From: JAPKEZ01 sp047638975
GTDB lineage: Bacteria; Planctomycetota; UBA1135
Length of the DNA stretch: 24,841 nt
Direction of reading: 5' to 3'
NCBI GenBank assembly: GCA_047638975.1
Contig: JBLINB010000026.1
Location: 1 to 24,841 of the forward strand
Shown one piece after another: positions 1 through 7,475 of the stretch. Under the pieces are notes generated by a model. It saw only the letters and a list, made by a program, of their open reading frames with translations, was not told the DNA's origin and ran no database searches. How positions within the stretch are numbered: position 1 is the stretch's first letter; every line of letters begins with the position of its first letter. A program made the position numbers and the translations under genes.

Positions 1-220
1 CACTTGGTTTCAACTCGCTAGCAGGCATCCATTCGAGGCTTTGTTGGCGCGCTAAAGCCTGCGACAACTGCTCGTCATTAATGAGTTCTTTGGCCAATAG
101 TATTTCGCCAATGCGTCCTCCCATGCGACGCTGTTCGCCCAAAGCCACTTGTAGCTGACCGCCACCAAGTGCGCCCATCTCAATCAAAATTTCGCCGATT
201 AACTGTGGCTGGGAGCTCAT
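1..220 (-). CDS. MshEN-domain protein, N-terminal part (runs off window)
   Basis: The ATG at 220-218 lies three bases after the stop of the PilT-like gene, so this is the next gene of the same operon. Its 3' part lies outside the window. The 73 visible codons contain two halves of an MshEN (GspE/PilB N-terminal) repeat: an IGEILIEMG...LQVALGEQ half at about residues 8-30 and a RIGEILLAK...LSQALARQ half at about 36-59. MshEN domains are known to bind cyclic di-GMP in some PilB/MshE ATPases. The full gene may be another secretion or pilus ATPase, or a small regulator carrying only this domain; the visible part cannot decide. No Shine-Dalgarno is visible (TAA TTA ATG), so translation may be coupled to the upstream gene. 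Confidence 0.8.
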   Translation of the reverse strand, partial: MSSQPQLIGEILIEMGALGGGQLQVALGEQRRMGGRIGEILLAKELINDEQLSQALARQQSLEWMPASELKPS

Positions 221-223
221 TAA

Positions 224-1300
224 TTATCCACCACTTAGGCGTGTGCGTAAGTCTGTTGGGAATTGTGCATATTGAATAGCAACGTCTGGCACGATAGTAC
301 CCGCTTGAACCAAGTCAAACAAATTGTCATCGAGCAACTGCATTCCGAGACGCTTTTGGGTTTGCATCACAGAAGGTATCTTGAAGGTCTCTCCTTTACG
401 AATATGATTTTCGATAGCAGAGTTACGCACCATGATCTCGAAAACCGCAACACGTCCGCGGCCGTCTGCTCGCGGTACTAGAACTTGCGAAACAACTGCC
501 TGCAAGGACACCGAAAGTTGAGCCCGTACTTGCTCTTGAGATTCTTTTGGGTACTGGTCAATAATTCTATCTACAGTACGCGCCGCACCTGTGGTGTGCA
601 AAGTGCCGAACACCAAGTGGCCGGTCTCGGCGGCAGTAATCGCTGCAGCTGTAGTTTCAAGGTCGCGCATCTCGCCTAACATGATGACGTCAGGGTCTTG
701 ACGCAACACTCGGCGCAATGCTTCAGCAAAGGACGTCGTGTCTTCGCCAATCTCGCGTTGGTTAACGACCGACTTCATCGACTCGTGCTCAAATTCAATC
801 GGATCTTCAAGCGTAATAATATGCTCGGAACGTTGTTCATTGATCTCATGAATCATCGAAGCCAAAGTTGTAGTTTTACCAGAGCCCGTTGGCCCCGTAA
901 CTAAAACCAAACCGCGTGGCAAATAAGCCATGGCCTTCAACACTGCTGGTGCACCAATTTTTTCAAACGACAAGCGATCGGCCGGCAAGCGACGACACAC
1001 CAAAGCCCATGTATGGCGCTGTTTGAAAACGTTCGCGCGGTAGCGGTCTCTATCGTGCTCGAAAGAGAAGTCGGTTGAACCCAATTCTTTGGCTTCTGCA
1101 AGTTTATGCGGCGGCACAATTCCCAAGCATATTTCTTCGGTTTCGTCAGCATCGAGGATGGCCTCACTGATCGGTACCAGCACGCCTGAAACGCGCATCA
1201 TTGGACGGCGACGTGCGCCGACGTGTAAGTCGGAAGCATCTTCTGATGCTACTTTTTTGAGCCACAGATCAATGGGGCTATCGGGTTGGATGTTAGTCAT
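224..1300 (-). CDS. pilT: PilT-like type IV pilus retraction ATPase
   Basis: This is a 358-residue hexameric motor ATPase predicted to power type IV pilus retraction (twitching, DNA uptake) at the cytoplasmic base of the pilus. It has the expected PilT length and order. An N-terminal PAS-like domain contains DASDLH at about 21-26. The Walker A GPTGSGKTT is at 136-144, the Asp box LEDPIEFEH at 164-172, Walker B VIMLGEMRD at 205-213 and the His box around GHLVFGTLHTTGAA at 227-240. AIENHIRKGE at about 284 corresponds to the AIRNLIRE signature that separates PilT from PilB. There is no tetracysteine zinc motif and no MshEN domain, as expected for PilT. It starts six bases after the PilB-like gene ends, so the two are cotranscribed. 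A PilU-type paralogue is possible because copies elsewhere in the genome cannot be seen. Confidence 0.93.
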   Translation of the reverse strand: MTNIQPDSPIDLWLKKVASEDASDLHVGARRRPMMRVSGVLVPISEAILDADETEEICLGIVPPHKLAEAKELGSTDFSFEHDRDRYRANVFKQRHTWALVCRRLPADRLSFEKIGAPAVLKAMAYLPRGLVLVTGPTGSGKTTTLASMIHEINEQRSEHIITLEDPIEFEHESMKSVVNQREIGEDTTSFAEALRRVLRQDPDVIMLGEMRDLETTAAAITAAETGHLVFGTLHTTGAARTVDRIIDQYPKESQEQVRAQLSVSLQAVVSQVLVPRADGRGRVAVFEIMVRNSAIENHIRKGETFKIPSVMQTQKRLGMQLLDDNLFDLVQAGTIVPDVAIQYAQFPTDLRTRLSGG

Positions 1301-1306
1301 TTATTT

Positions 1307-2977
1307 TTACTCTTGTGATTCGGATGTAATTTCTTCATTAACGGCTATGCCATCGACTTTCGTAACCCTTAATACCTCTTCAACTGTCGTAAGACCGCCA
1401 ATAGCCTTAGAAATAGCGTCAAACTTTAATGGTTTAAGGTTTGGTGAAGCCGCAGCTGCAGTAGAAAAGTCACTTGGGTCGTCAGATTGGAACAAAGTCT
1501 CGCGCATCGCCTCATCTAGACCTAACCATTCAAAGGCTCCGACGCGTCCGCGATAGCCAGTGCCAGTGCAATAACGGCATCCACGTGGACGCATCATTTT
1601 GGTTCCGCTTGCCACACCCAACACACTTTGATCTAAGGCCGAAGCATCTTCTTCGACCGCGCACTCGGAACATAAACGGCGTAATAAACGTTGCGCTAAA
1701 ACGCCCTGCAATGATGTTGCAATCAAGAATGCGGGGACTCCCATGTCGAGCAGACGCGTCACCGCGCTTGGCGCATCATTAGTGTGAACTGTAGAGAAAA
1801 CCAAGTGACCTGTAAGAGATGCTTGAATAGCAACCTCTGCCGTTTCGCGGTCGCGGATTTCACCGACCAATACGATGTTCGGCGCTTGACGCAAAAACGA
1901 ACGCAGCACTCGCGGAAATGTTAATCCGATTTGCGGATGCACCTGCACCTGGTTAATACCGGGGATGCGATATTCAACAGGATCTTCTACGGTTAAGATT
2001 TTCTTATCCGGACGATTTAAGGTTTGCAACGCAGCATACAAAGTGGTGGTCTTACCCGAACCCGTAGGCCCCGTAACTAAGAAGATACCGGAAGGCCTTT
2101 CGATTAAGCGCGAAAACCACTCGAGCGATTCTTCATTCATGCCTAAGTCAGATAACGAAATCAAATTCGCCTCGCTATCGAGCAAACGCATCACACATGT
2201 CTGACCATTATTCGTTGGCAGAACCGACACACGCACATCTAATTTATGGCCATCTACAGTATGCTCAATACGCCCATCTTGTGGACGTCGTTTTTCAGCG
2301 ATATCTAAACCACCGCTAACCTTTAAGTGCGAGATCAATGGCGCAAACACCTCAATCGGATGTTCGTCGGCGATTACTAACTTACCGTCGATGCGAAAGC
2401 GAATACGTACTCGGTTGGCAAAGGGCTCGATATGAATGTCAGAGGCGCGCTGCTTTACAGCGTCGGCAAACATTCTATTTAACAAACGCACAATCGGCGC
2501 TTCGTCACCATGTTCGTCGGCAACTATTTTATTCGCCTTCACGCGCGATTCGTCTGGACCATAAGACCGCTCGAGAGCACCGGCCAAACTACTTGGCGCC
2601 GACAGTACCAAACGTATTTCACGATCAAGCAAGAAGTTTAAGGTATCTACAGCGACAGCTTGACGCGGGTCGCTTATCGCAACCAATAATGCGCCGTCTT
2701 TCTCGGCAACTGGCAACGCCATTAATTCGTATGCCGCTTGTTTGTCGAGCAGCGAACTTAAGTGTTCGGACGGAGTGCGTTCGGCCAAATCAACAAAGGC
2801 CATCGTCGACTGCTTTGCTAAGGCACGATATACATTGTCTTCGCTGCATGCCTTTTGTGAGATTAACTGCTCACCAAGCAATACCGTGCGCTGTTTTTGA
2901 ACCGAAAGTGCTTCACGAAGTTGTTCTTCGCTTATCACGCCGCTTTCAATCAGCATTTCGCCTATTCTTTTTCTCAC
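1307..2977 (-). CDS. pilB: PilB/GspE-type pilus assembly ATPase with MshEN domain
   Basis: This 556-residue ATPase is predicted to drive type IV pilus polymerisation or type II secretion from the cytoplasmic face. Residues 3-27 form a good MshEN half (RIGEMLIESG...LREALSVQ). The second half, about 33-56, is degenerate, with KACS where Gly is usual. The motor core has RASDIHIEP at about 177-185, Walker A GPTGSGKTT at 303-311, Asp box VEDPVEY at 330-336, Walker B IVLVGEIRD at 368-376 and His box GHLVFSTVHTNDA at 390-402. Zinc-binding cysteine pairs are CSEC at 436-439 and CRYC at 467-470. The usual RQDPD just before Walker B reads RQAPN here. The GTG start at 2977-2975 overlaps the TGA stop of the upstream DUF1573 gene (GTGA), which implies translational coupling. 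Family membership is secure; pilB rather than gspE is inferred from the adjacent pilT. Confidence 0.92.
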   Translation of the reverse strand: MRKRIGEMLIESGVISEEQLREALSVQKQRTVLLGEQLISQKACSEDNVYRALAKQSTMAFVDLAERTPSEHLSSLLDKQAAYELMALPVAEKDGALLVAISDPRQAVAVDTLNFLLDREIRLVLSAPSSLAGALERSYGPDESRVKANKIVADEHGDEAPIVRLLNRMFADAVKQRASDIHIEPFANRVRIRFRIDGKLVIADEHPIEVFAPLISHLKVSGGLDIAEKRRPQDGRIEHTVDGHKLDVRVSVLPTNNGQTCVMRLLDSEANLISLSDLGMNEESLEWFSRLIERPSGIFLVTGPTGSGKTTTLYAALQTLNRPDKKILTVEDPVEYRIPGINQVQVHPQIGLTFPRVLRSFLRQAPNIVLVGEIRDRETAEVAIQASLTGHLVFSTVHTNDAPSAVTRLLDMGVPAFLIATSLQGVLAQRLLRRLCSECAVEEDASALDQSVLGVASGTKMMRPRGCRYCTGTGYRGRVGAFEWLGLDEAMRETLFQSDDPSDFSTAAAASPNLKPLKFDAISKAIGGLTTVEEVLRVTKVDGIAVNEEITSESQE

Positions 2978-4050
2978 TTTTTACGGATGCGCGCATTCAA
3001 GATCACTTCTTGCGCTTCGAACTCTGGATTATTCGGGTATGTAATCTTCAATAAACCGTTATAGTTGCCAGGCGGCACAGTTTCAGGGATTCTCATTTTT
3101 ATTTCGTAGCCCTTGCCGTCGTTCGTCGACTTAATCTGCTCGATAGCAATCGCACCGGCAGCACCACCAACGATTTCGGCTGTTGGCTTCGGCAATGTAA
3201 TCAACGCCGAAGTAGCTTCGAGCTTCACCGAGCGCTGACGCGACTGCCCTTCATCAAACATGCCGAAGGCCACGCGTTGCGATGGAGAATAACGCACTGG
3301 TCCAAGCACACGTGCTGCTACTGTAAACTCGAGGTTTACACCGATAGATGTTTCAGCATCAACCGAAGACGCCATCGGCCCTGCTGGAATGCTTGAGTTT
3401 ACCGAAATGCGGTATTGTCGCGAAACAGATTCGCCTTCAAGCTGGGTTACATCGCCGATTGCTTCAACAACAATGCCCTTCGGCACACGCAGCCAGCGCT
3501 TGATCTCGTAATCTTTCATCGCGACCACCGTGATAATCTTTTCGGGCGTGTTGGTTGAAATCAAAGACGTTAAAACTTCGCCGAAGTTTATGTTTTGCGG
3601 ACTAATATCAAAAACCGGTTTTACGAAGGCTTTTACTCCGAGCGCTGTTTTACGTTCGAGGAAATTACCCTTTAGGGTAATCGTTGACGCCTTATCGCCC
3701 TTGTAGCGTGAACCGTCGAAAACAGCGCGAATGGAGCCGGTCACCCCCGCCGGGATTGGCTCGCCAAGCGGCCAGACCTCGCCGAAACTATCGGTATCCC
3801 ATGCCGGATAAATCACAACACTTGTACATCCACAAGAAACGTCTATTTCGTCGATAGTTATGGGGTCGTTACCCACAACTTCAAACACAAATTCTAGATC
3901 ATAAGTATGCTGTTGATATACAGAACCAAGCTCATTTTCATACGATTCGAACTTCAAATCGCTTAGCGAGGGACCATTGGATGTGTTCTGAGCACAGGCA
4001 GCGAGGCAAAGGCTGACAATGGCTAAATTTATGTAATTAACGTACTTCAT
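2974..4050 (-). CDS. DUF1573-domain lipoprotein (second of a pair)
   Basis: This 358-residue exported protein starts with a signal peptide ending in the lipobox LAAC (Cys19), so it is predicted to be lipid-anchored in the envelope. Residues about 31-140 form a DUF1573 domain: an ELGSVYQQHTYDLEFVFEV strand region, then the hallmark SCGCT at 72-76 and an IPAGVTGSI turn. The family has an immunoglobulin-like (ASPM/SPD-2/Hydin-type) fold and is common in Bacteroidetes and planctomycetes; its function is not established. The C-terminal 200 residues look all-beta, probably more Ig-like modules. It follows its paralogue after five bases and its stop overlaps the pilB start, so it belongs to the pilus-ATPase operon. 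A scaffold or cell-surface role for the pilus is my inference only. Confidence 0.82.
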   Translation of the reverse strand: MKYVNYINLAIVSLCLAACAQNTSNGPSLSDLKFESYENELGSVYQQHTYDLEFVFEVVGNDPITIDEIDVSCGCTSVVIYPAWDTDSFGEVWPLGEPIPAGVTGSIRAVFDGSRYKGDKASTITLKGNFLERKTALGVKAFVKPVFDISPQNINFGEVLTSLISTNTPEKIITVVAMKDYEIKRWLRVPKGIVVEAIGDVTQLEGESVSRQYRISVNSSIPAGPMASSVDAETSIGVNLEFTVAARVLGPVRYSPSQRVAFGMFDEGQSRQRSVKLEATSALITLPKPTAEIVGGAAGAIAIEQIKSTNDGKGYEIKMRIPETVPPGNYNGLLKITYPNNPEFEAQEVILNARIRKK

Positions 4051-4055
4051 GACTA

Positions 4056-5093
4056 CTAAGTGGCTTGGGTTACCCCGAATATTAGAATCTTACGCGACAC
4101 CGGGGTCTTTTTCCCATCAAAGTCATGAATTAAATCGATATTTAGCTCTCCACTAAAGGCTCCTGCGGTAGTTGGAGGAGTTATTTCTAACTGCAAACGC
4201 AAATGCTTGCCCTCTTTAAGCGATTGCACCCGCACTTTGACGCCCTCGATACCACCCACCTCGGTGCTTTGTAATTCAATTTTACCGACATTTGCACCGA
4301 CATCTACAGCAGCGTAACTCATTACTCCAGCAGGTATTGCTCCGAGCAAGAGCTTGCCATTGGGCGAGACCCAAACTGGCGGCTCAACTTCATAGCGTGT
4401 AATACCCACAACCCTGAATCCCTCATGGTTCGTCTGCAAATTAAAGCTTGCCGTAGAAGTGCCTTGATTAGTTGTCGGTGGCAGCACTAATTCTACAGTT
4501 TGCGACAAGGACAATTCTGCGCTTGGCACGCCTTCGATTCTTAAAGGCGGTGAAACGGAGAGCACCTCAGTAAAACGAAAGGGTTTCTGACCTACATATT
4601 CGATTGTTATGCTCTGTTCACGACTACCATCAGTAGTCGCGAATTTAAGATATTCCGGTTGTTGCTTAAACCAATTGTTCAAGAATACTTCGACCGCCAG
4701 ATCTACCGGCAAGGCTTGTCCTTGAAGATAGACCTGAGCACCGGTCTTTTTGACGTTTTTAAAGCCGCCAGTATTGAAATCGATTTCGACGACACCACTT
4801 GCGCCACTAGCTACCGTCACTGGAAAAGTCTGCGCCTGTTGCGACACTAGCACTCGCGGATTTAGACAACCACAACTCGTCTGAATACGAGTGATTTGCT
4901 GCGTCTCGGCAGAGTTATTAGTAAACGGAAAGTATAAAGTTATGTTTTCGCCGGCCCAGCGCGAACCCAAATCTTGGTTCATATCTTCAAAGTCTAAGCT
5001 AGACGAAGCTATTGGCGATGGCGCGCAAGCCCACCCTACCAGTATCAACAATACTGACGTCAAGAGTTTGCGGTAAAGGGATTGCTTAAGCAT
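4056..5093 (-). CDS. DUF1573-domain lipoprotein (first of a pair)
   Basis: This 345-residue protein is the first gene of the minus-strand operon. Its N-terminal hydrophobic segment (about 9-22) ends at Cys23 in GWAC; Trp is unusual in a lipobox, so lipidation is likely but less certain than in its neighbour. The domain plan matches the next gene: LDFEDMNQDLG near 33-43, a beta stretch, then SCGC at 73-76, the DUF1573 hallmark. All-beta sequence follows to the end. The two proteins have similar length and order of motifs but low identity by eye, consistent with an old tandem duplication. The ATG at 5093 has no Shine-Dalgarno and sits 23 bases from a divergent gene. The specific role is unknown. 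Confidence 0.8.
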   Translation of the reverse strand: MLKQSLYRKLLTSVLLILVGWACAPSPIASSSLDFEDMNQDLGSRWAGENITLYFPFTNNSAETQQITRIQTSCGCLNPRVLVSQQAQTFPVTVASGASGVVEIDFNTGGFKNVKKTGAQVYLQGQALPVDLAVEVFLNNWFKQQPEYLKFATTDGSREQSITIEYVGQKPFRFTEVLSVSPPLRIEGVPSAELSLSQTVELVLPPTTNQGTSTASFNLQTNHEGFRVVGITRYEVEPPVWVSPNGKLLLGAIPAGVMSYAAVDVGANVGKIELQSTEVGGIEGVKVRVQSLKEGKHLRLQLEITPPTTAGAFSGELNIDLIHDFDGKKTPVSRKILIFGVTQAT

Positions 5094-5116
5094 AGCGAAT
5101 ATACCAATATAAATGA
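5094..5116. promoter_or_regulatory. Candidate bidirectional promoter region (divergent gap, 23 bp)
   Basis: The gap between two divergent lipoprotein genes is very AT-rich. On the minus strand, TATATT occurs twice (5111-5106 and 5103-5098), each a 5/6 match to a sigma-70 -10 box. On the plus strand, TATACC (5100-5105) and TATAAA (5108-5113) are similar. No convincing -35 box is visible, and any -35 would lie inside the coding regions. If these boxes are used, leaders would be only a few bases long. This rests on consensus matching only. Confidence 0.3.
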
Positions 5117-5716
5117 GTGCATACCTCTCTGCCTACCCTTCTACTAAGCTTAGTTATTGTTTGCCTACCTAGCTGTCAGTCAAACCCGCAGGCAGCGCAA
5201 GCCTTAGTCGAGCGCCCAGACTTTGGTTCTGCAGAAAAATGCGCTAAGAGCTTCTTTGCAGCCCTCTCTATCGACGACGCCCAAGCCGAGTACACTTGCT
5301 TCGCCAACGACCTGAAAGTCAAGTACGGCGCTACCTTTGACGCCTATCTAATCAGTCGTCCGCAGCTTAACGAAAATTTGGGTAGTACGCGTAAATATGC
5401 CTTTCGCTTAGAGGCGATGTCGCAAACCGAAACTGCAGATGGCAAACAACTTGTATGGTGGGGATACAACGACCGGCGCATCATCGGCACACTGTGCGTG
5501 GCGCAGCATTATTTTTCAGTGGCCAGTAGCGAAGGCCAACACGGAGCGCTACTAGAATTTGCGCCGCAGCATTACTTAAGTGTTGACGGCAAAAGAATTG
5601 CTGCAAATATAGATGACCCGATCATTCGTAGTCTGCCTGAAAACGAGTTCATTACCGGTTTCACTATTGCCAGCGAATGGAAAATCGCTGACTTCATCGA
5701 GCCGCCACAGTCTTAA
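5117..5716 (+). CDS. Small predicted lipoprotein, function unknown
   Basis: This 199-residue protein is not one I recognise. The GTG at 5117 is the first possible start, because an in-frame TGA lies immediately before it, and it gives a clear signal peptide ending in LPSC (Cys20), so lipid anchoring is likely. After the signal, the motif SAEKCAKSFFAALSIDDAQAEY resembles the short helical start of SnoaL/NTF2-like folds (a cone-shaped small domain), but this is weak. The rest mixes charged helices and strands with no catalytic motif. It is divergent from the DUF1573 operon, and its TAA stop overlaps the stop of the convergent gene (shared TTAA). No Shine-Dalgarno is visible. Confidence 0.65.
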   Translation: MHTSLPTLLLSLVIVCLPSCQSNPQAAQALVERPDFGSAEKCAKSFFAALSIDDAQAEYTCFANDLKVKYGATFDAYLISRPQLNENLGSTRKYAFRLEAMSQTETADGKQLVWWGYNDRRIIGTLCVAQHYFSVASSEGQHGALLEFAPQHYLSVDGKRIAANIDDPIIRSLPENEFITGFTIASEWKIADFIEPPQS

Positions 5717-6627
5717 AGAATATTTTCGAGACTATCTTGTCTAGGCAATACCTGCGCTAAAAAAGCAGTTGCGCTTGACAGCGATGAATCGGGAGCTACT
5801 GCCGTAGCGGAAGACATCTCAAGTGGTTCGCCGAGAAGATCTACCAATTTATGCTCGGCAATCGAATCCATAACCCGTTGCGCAAACATACGTGTTCCTT
5901 CCGGACCGGTGTGCGGCAACATCGCGACTAGTGAATGGTCGGCCACATGTGCAGCAACATCAACATCGCGCGTGTCTAGCAAGAGCAAGCCTGACAACTC
6001 AAGCAATACCTCTTCACCGACTTCACCTTCCCAGTTAAAAGAAACTAAGCCTAATGGGAAACGAAAACGTGCTGAGCGCTTAAATTCTTCTTCTAAGCGA
6101 TGCTGCCAAAATTCAGGCGTGTGCAAGCCGGTTTCAGGATCAGCAACCGCCTTAAGAAAGCGTTCGCGCGACTGTGGCTCGCGCCCCTTCAATATGTCGC
6201 CGATAGATTTGGAGAGTGCTGCCGTATCGACTATTGGCAATGGATCGGGGCGTAAGTTAGCCGGGACGCCAAATGGCGAGGCCAAGTGCTCTGCTAAATT
6301 ACTGGCGACAACCGGCATTGCGATTGCGGCTTGGGCTCCGACGAAGCGGGCCAAACCGTCGGCGTGTTGCACGTCACCAGATGTGAGCAAGAACAATAAC
6401 GCACGATGCTTGTGCAAGAAATCTAGAGTGAATTCATGAATAGACAACGGCGCCATGAATTCTGGGTCGACGACAACCAAGCCGTCAAAATTACCAGAAC
6501 TTAATTTCGAGTGATCATTGCAAACGTGAACTTCGGCAACAGCATTGCCGGCGAGCTTGGCTGCTTCATTACAAGCAGCAACAACATCAGCATTAGTGGA
6601 AAGAACAAACAGTGGGCGTTTAGGCAT
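5713..6627 (-). CDS. Receiver-like plus degenerate GGDEF protein
   Basis: This 304-residue cytoplasmic protein has two parts. Residues 1-115 have the alternating strand/helix pattern of a response-regulator receiver (LVVVD at about 50-54 where the phosphoacceptor would be, LLFLLTSGD at about 77-85), but the acidic pair and the conserved Lys are not evident, so it is probably a pseudo-receiver. Residues about 160-255 match the GGDEF fold: DPETGLHTPEFWQHRLEEE at 163, then DVDVAAHVADHSLVAMLPHT at 221-240. The catalytic GGDEF loop is replaced by VADHS, so diguanylate cyclase activity is unlikely. It follows yebC after two bases, so it is probably cotranscribed. A nucleotide-sensing or scaffold role is possible but unproven. 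Confidence 0.7.
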   Translation of the reverse strand: MPKRPLFVLSTNADVVAACNEAAKLAGNAVAEVHVCNDHSKLSSGNFDGLVVVDPEFMAPLSIHEFTLDFLHKHRALLFLLTSGDVQHADGLARFVGAQAAIAMPVVASNLAEHLASPFGVPANLRPDPLPIVDTAALSKSIGDILKGREPQSRERFLKAVADPETGLHTPEFWQHRLEEEFKRSARFRFPLGLVSFNWEGEVGEEVLLELSGLLLLDTRDVDVAAHVADHSLVAMLPHTGPEGTRMFAQRVMDSIAEHKLVDLLGEPLEMSSATAVAPDSSLSSATAFLAQVLPRQDSLENIL

Positions 6628-6629
6628 AA

Positions 6630-7358
6630 TTATGAAGGGAATTCGGCGTTGTGGTGAACAGCTTGGACGTCATCATCATCTTCAAGCAAGTCTATGATGG
6701 CTTCGAGTGATGTAGCTGCCGATTCGTCGATAGCTACGTAATTATCAGGAATGTAACGTAAGCCAGCATCGACGACTTTGTAGCCCGCTGCTTCGAATGC
6801 TTGCGTTAATCTCATGAATTCTTCTGGCGGTGCCTCTACACCAAAGATTTCTTGTTCGTCAGTAATGACATCTTCGGCACCATTTTCTAGAGCAACATCC
6901 ATCAATTGTTCTTCATCGACACCGTCGCGACTAATGGCAAACACGGATCTACGGCGGAACATATAACTCACCGTACCGTTATTGGCAATCGAACCACCCC
7001 GTTTTGACATGGAGGTGCGGATGATCGGTGCCGTTCGGTTACGATTGTCCGTTAAGGTTTCAATCATTACTGCGACACCACCGGGAGCATAGCCTTCGTA
7101 CATTACTTCTTCTAGAACCTGGCCTTCAAGTTCGCCAGCTCCTTTCTTTACGGCACGTTCAATCGAATCTTTAGGCATATTGTCTGCCTTCGCATGTTCG
7201 ATTGCATAGCGCAGCTTTAGATTCATCACTGGATCGCTGCCGCCTTCGCGCGCCGCAGCCATGATGTGCTTTGCCCATTTAGAAAATGTTTTGCCACGCT
7301 TCGCGTCTTCTTTAGACTTCGTGCGTTGAATGTTTGCCCAATGTGAGTGTCCTGCCAT
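6630..7358 (-). CDS. yebC: YebC/PmpR family protein
   Basis: This 242-residue cytoplasmic protein belongs to the YebC/TACO1 family, known as a DNA-binding regulator (PmpR) and, in more recent work, as a ribosome-associated factor that helps translation through proline stretches. The start is set by the family N-terminus MAGHSHWANIQRTKSKEDAK. Further signatures are KWAKHIMAAAREGG, NMPKDSIERAVKKG at about 59-72, YEGYAPGGVAV and the RNRTAPIIR region. An upstream in-frame ATG at 7415 is rejected because it would place the start against the rpsI terminator. It begins a two-gene operon with the degenerate GGDEF protein. No Shine-Dalgarno precedes the ATG. Confidence 0.96.
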   Translation of the reverse strand: MAGHSHWANIQRTKSKEDAKRGKTFSKWAKHIMAAAREGGSDPVMNLKLRYAIEHAKADNMPKDSIERAVKKGAGELEGQVLEEVMYEGYAPGGVAVMIETLTDNRNRTAPIIRTSMSKRGGSIANNGTVSYMFRRRSVFAISRDGVDEEQLMDVALENGAEDVITDEQEIFGVEAPPEEFMRLTQAFEAAGYKVVDAGLRYIPDNYVAIDESAATSLEAIIDLLEDDDDVQAVHHNAEFPS

Positions 7359-7377
7359 GTCTTTTAATTCCGCTATT

Positions 7378-7406
7378 AGGATACAACGGCCTGCCGCCAA
7401 TCCCAA
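7378..7406 (-). promoter_or_regulatory. Candidate sigma-70 promoter for yebC
   Basis: On the minus strand, TTGGGA (7406-7401) and TATCCT (7383-7378) are separated by exactly 17 bases; each hexamer matches 4 of 6 consensus positions. Transcription would start near 7371, giving a leader of about 12 bases before the yebC ATG. The position just downstream of the rpsI terminator fits a new transcription unit. Confidence 0.4.
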
Positions 7407-7417
7407 GTGCCGCAACC

Positions 7418-7456
7418 AAAAAAAACAAGGTTGACTCGAAAGCCAACCTTGTTTTT
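7418..7456 (-). terminator. Intrinsic terminator after rpsI
   Basis: Read on the minus strand downstream of rpsI, a 13-bp perfect stem (arms 7456-7444 and 7433-7421) encloses a 10-base loop. It is followed by a run of eight T (7425-7418) that overlaps the last arm. Inside the loop, CT and AG can pair around a CGAA tetraloop. The structure is a classic Rho-independent terminator ending the rplM-rpsI operon. The A-rich other side of the stem could also stop plus-strand transcription weakly. Confidence 0.9.
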
Positions 7457-7475
7457 GCGAATGGAAATAAGCGTT

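Noticed and set aside
1089..1556. Open plus-strand frame of about 155 codons
   Set aside because: It is antisense to pilT and pilB with low-complexity Ser-rich translation.
2338..3054. Open plus-strand frame of about 238 codons
   Set aside because: It runs opposite the well-supported PilB gene and has no recognisable domain; its composition is that of an antisense shadow.
5713..6627. Active diguanylate cyclase
   Set aside because: The GGDEF loop is VADHS, so catalysis is not expected.
7359..7415. Longer start for yebC at 7415
   Set aside because: It would place the start against the rpsI terminator, and family YebC proteins begin at MAGHSHW.
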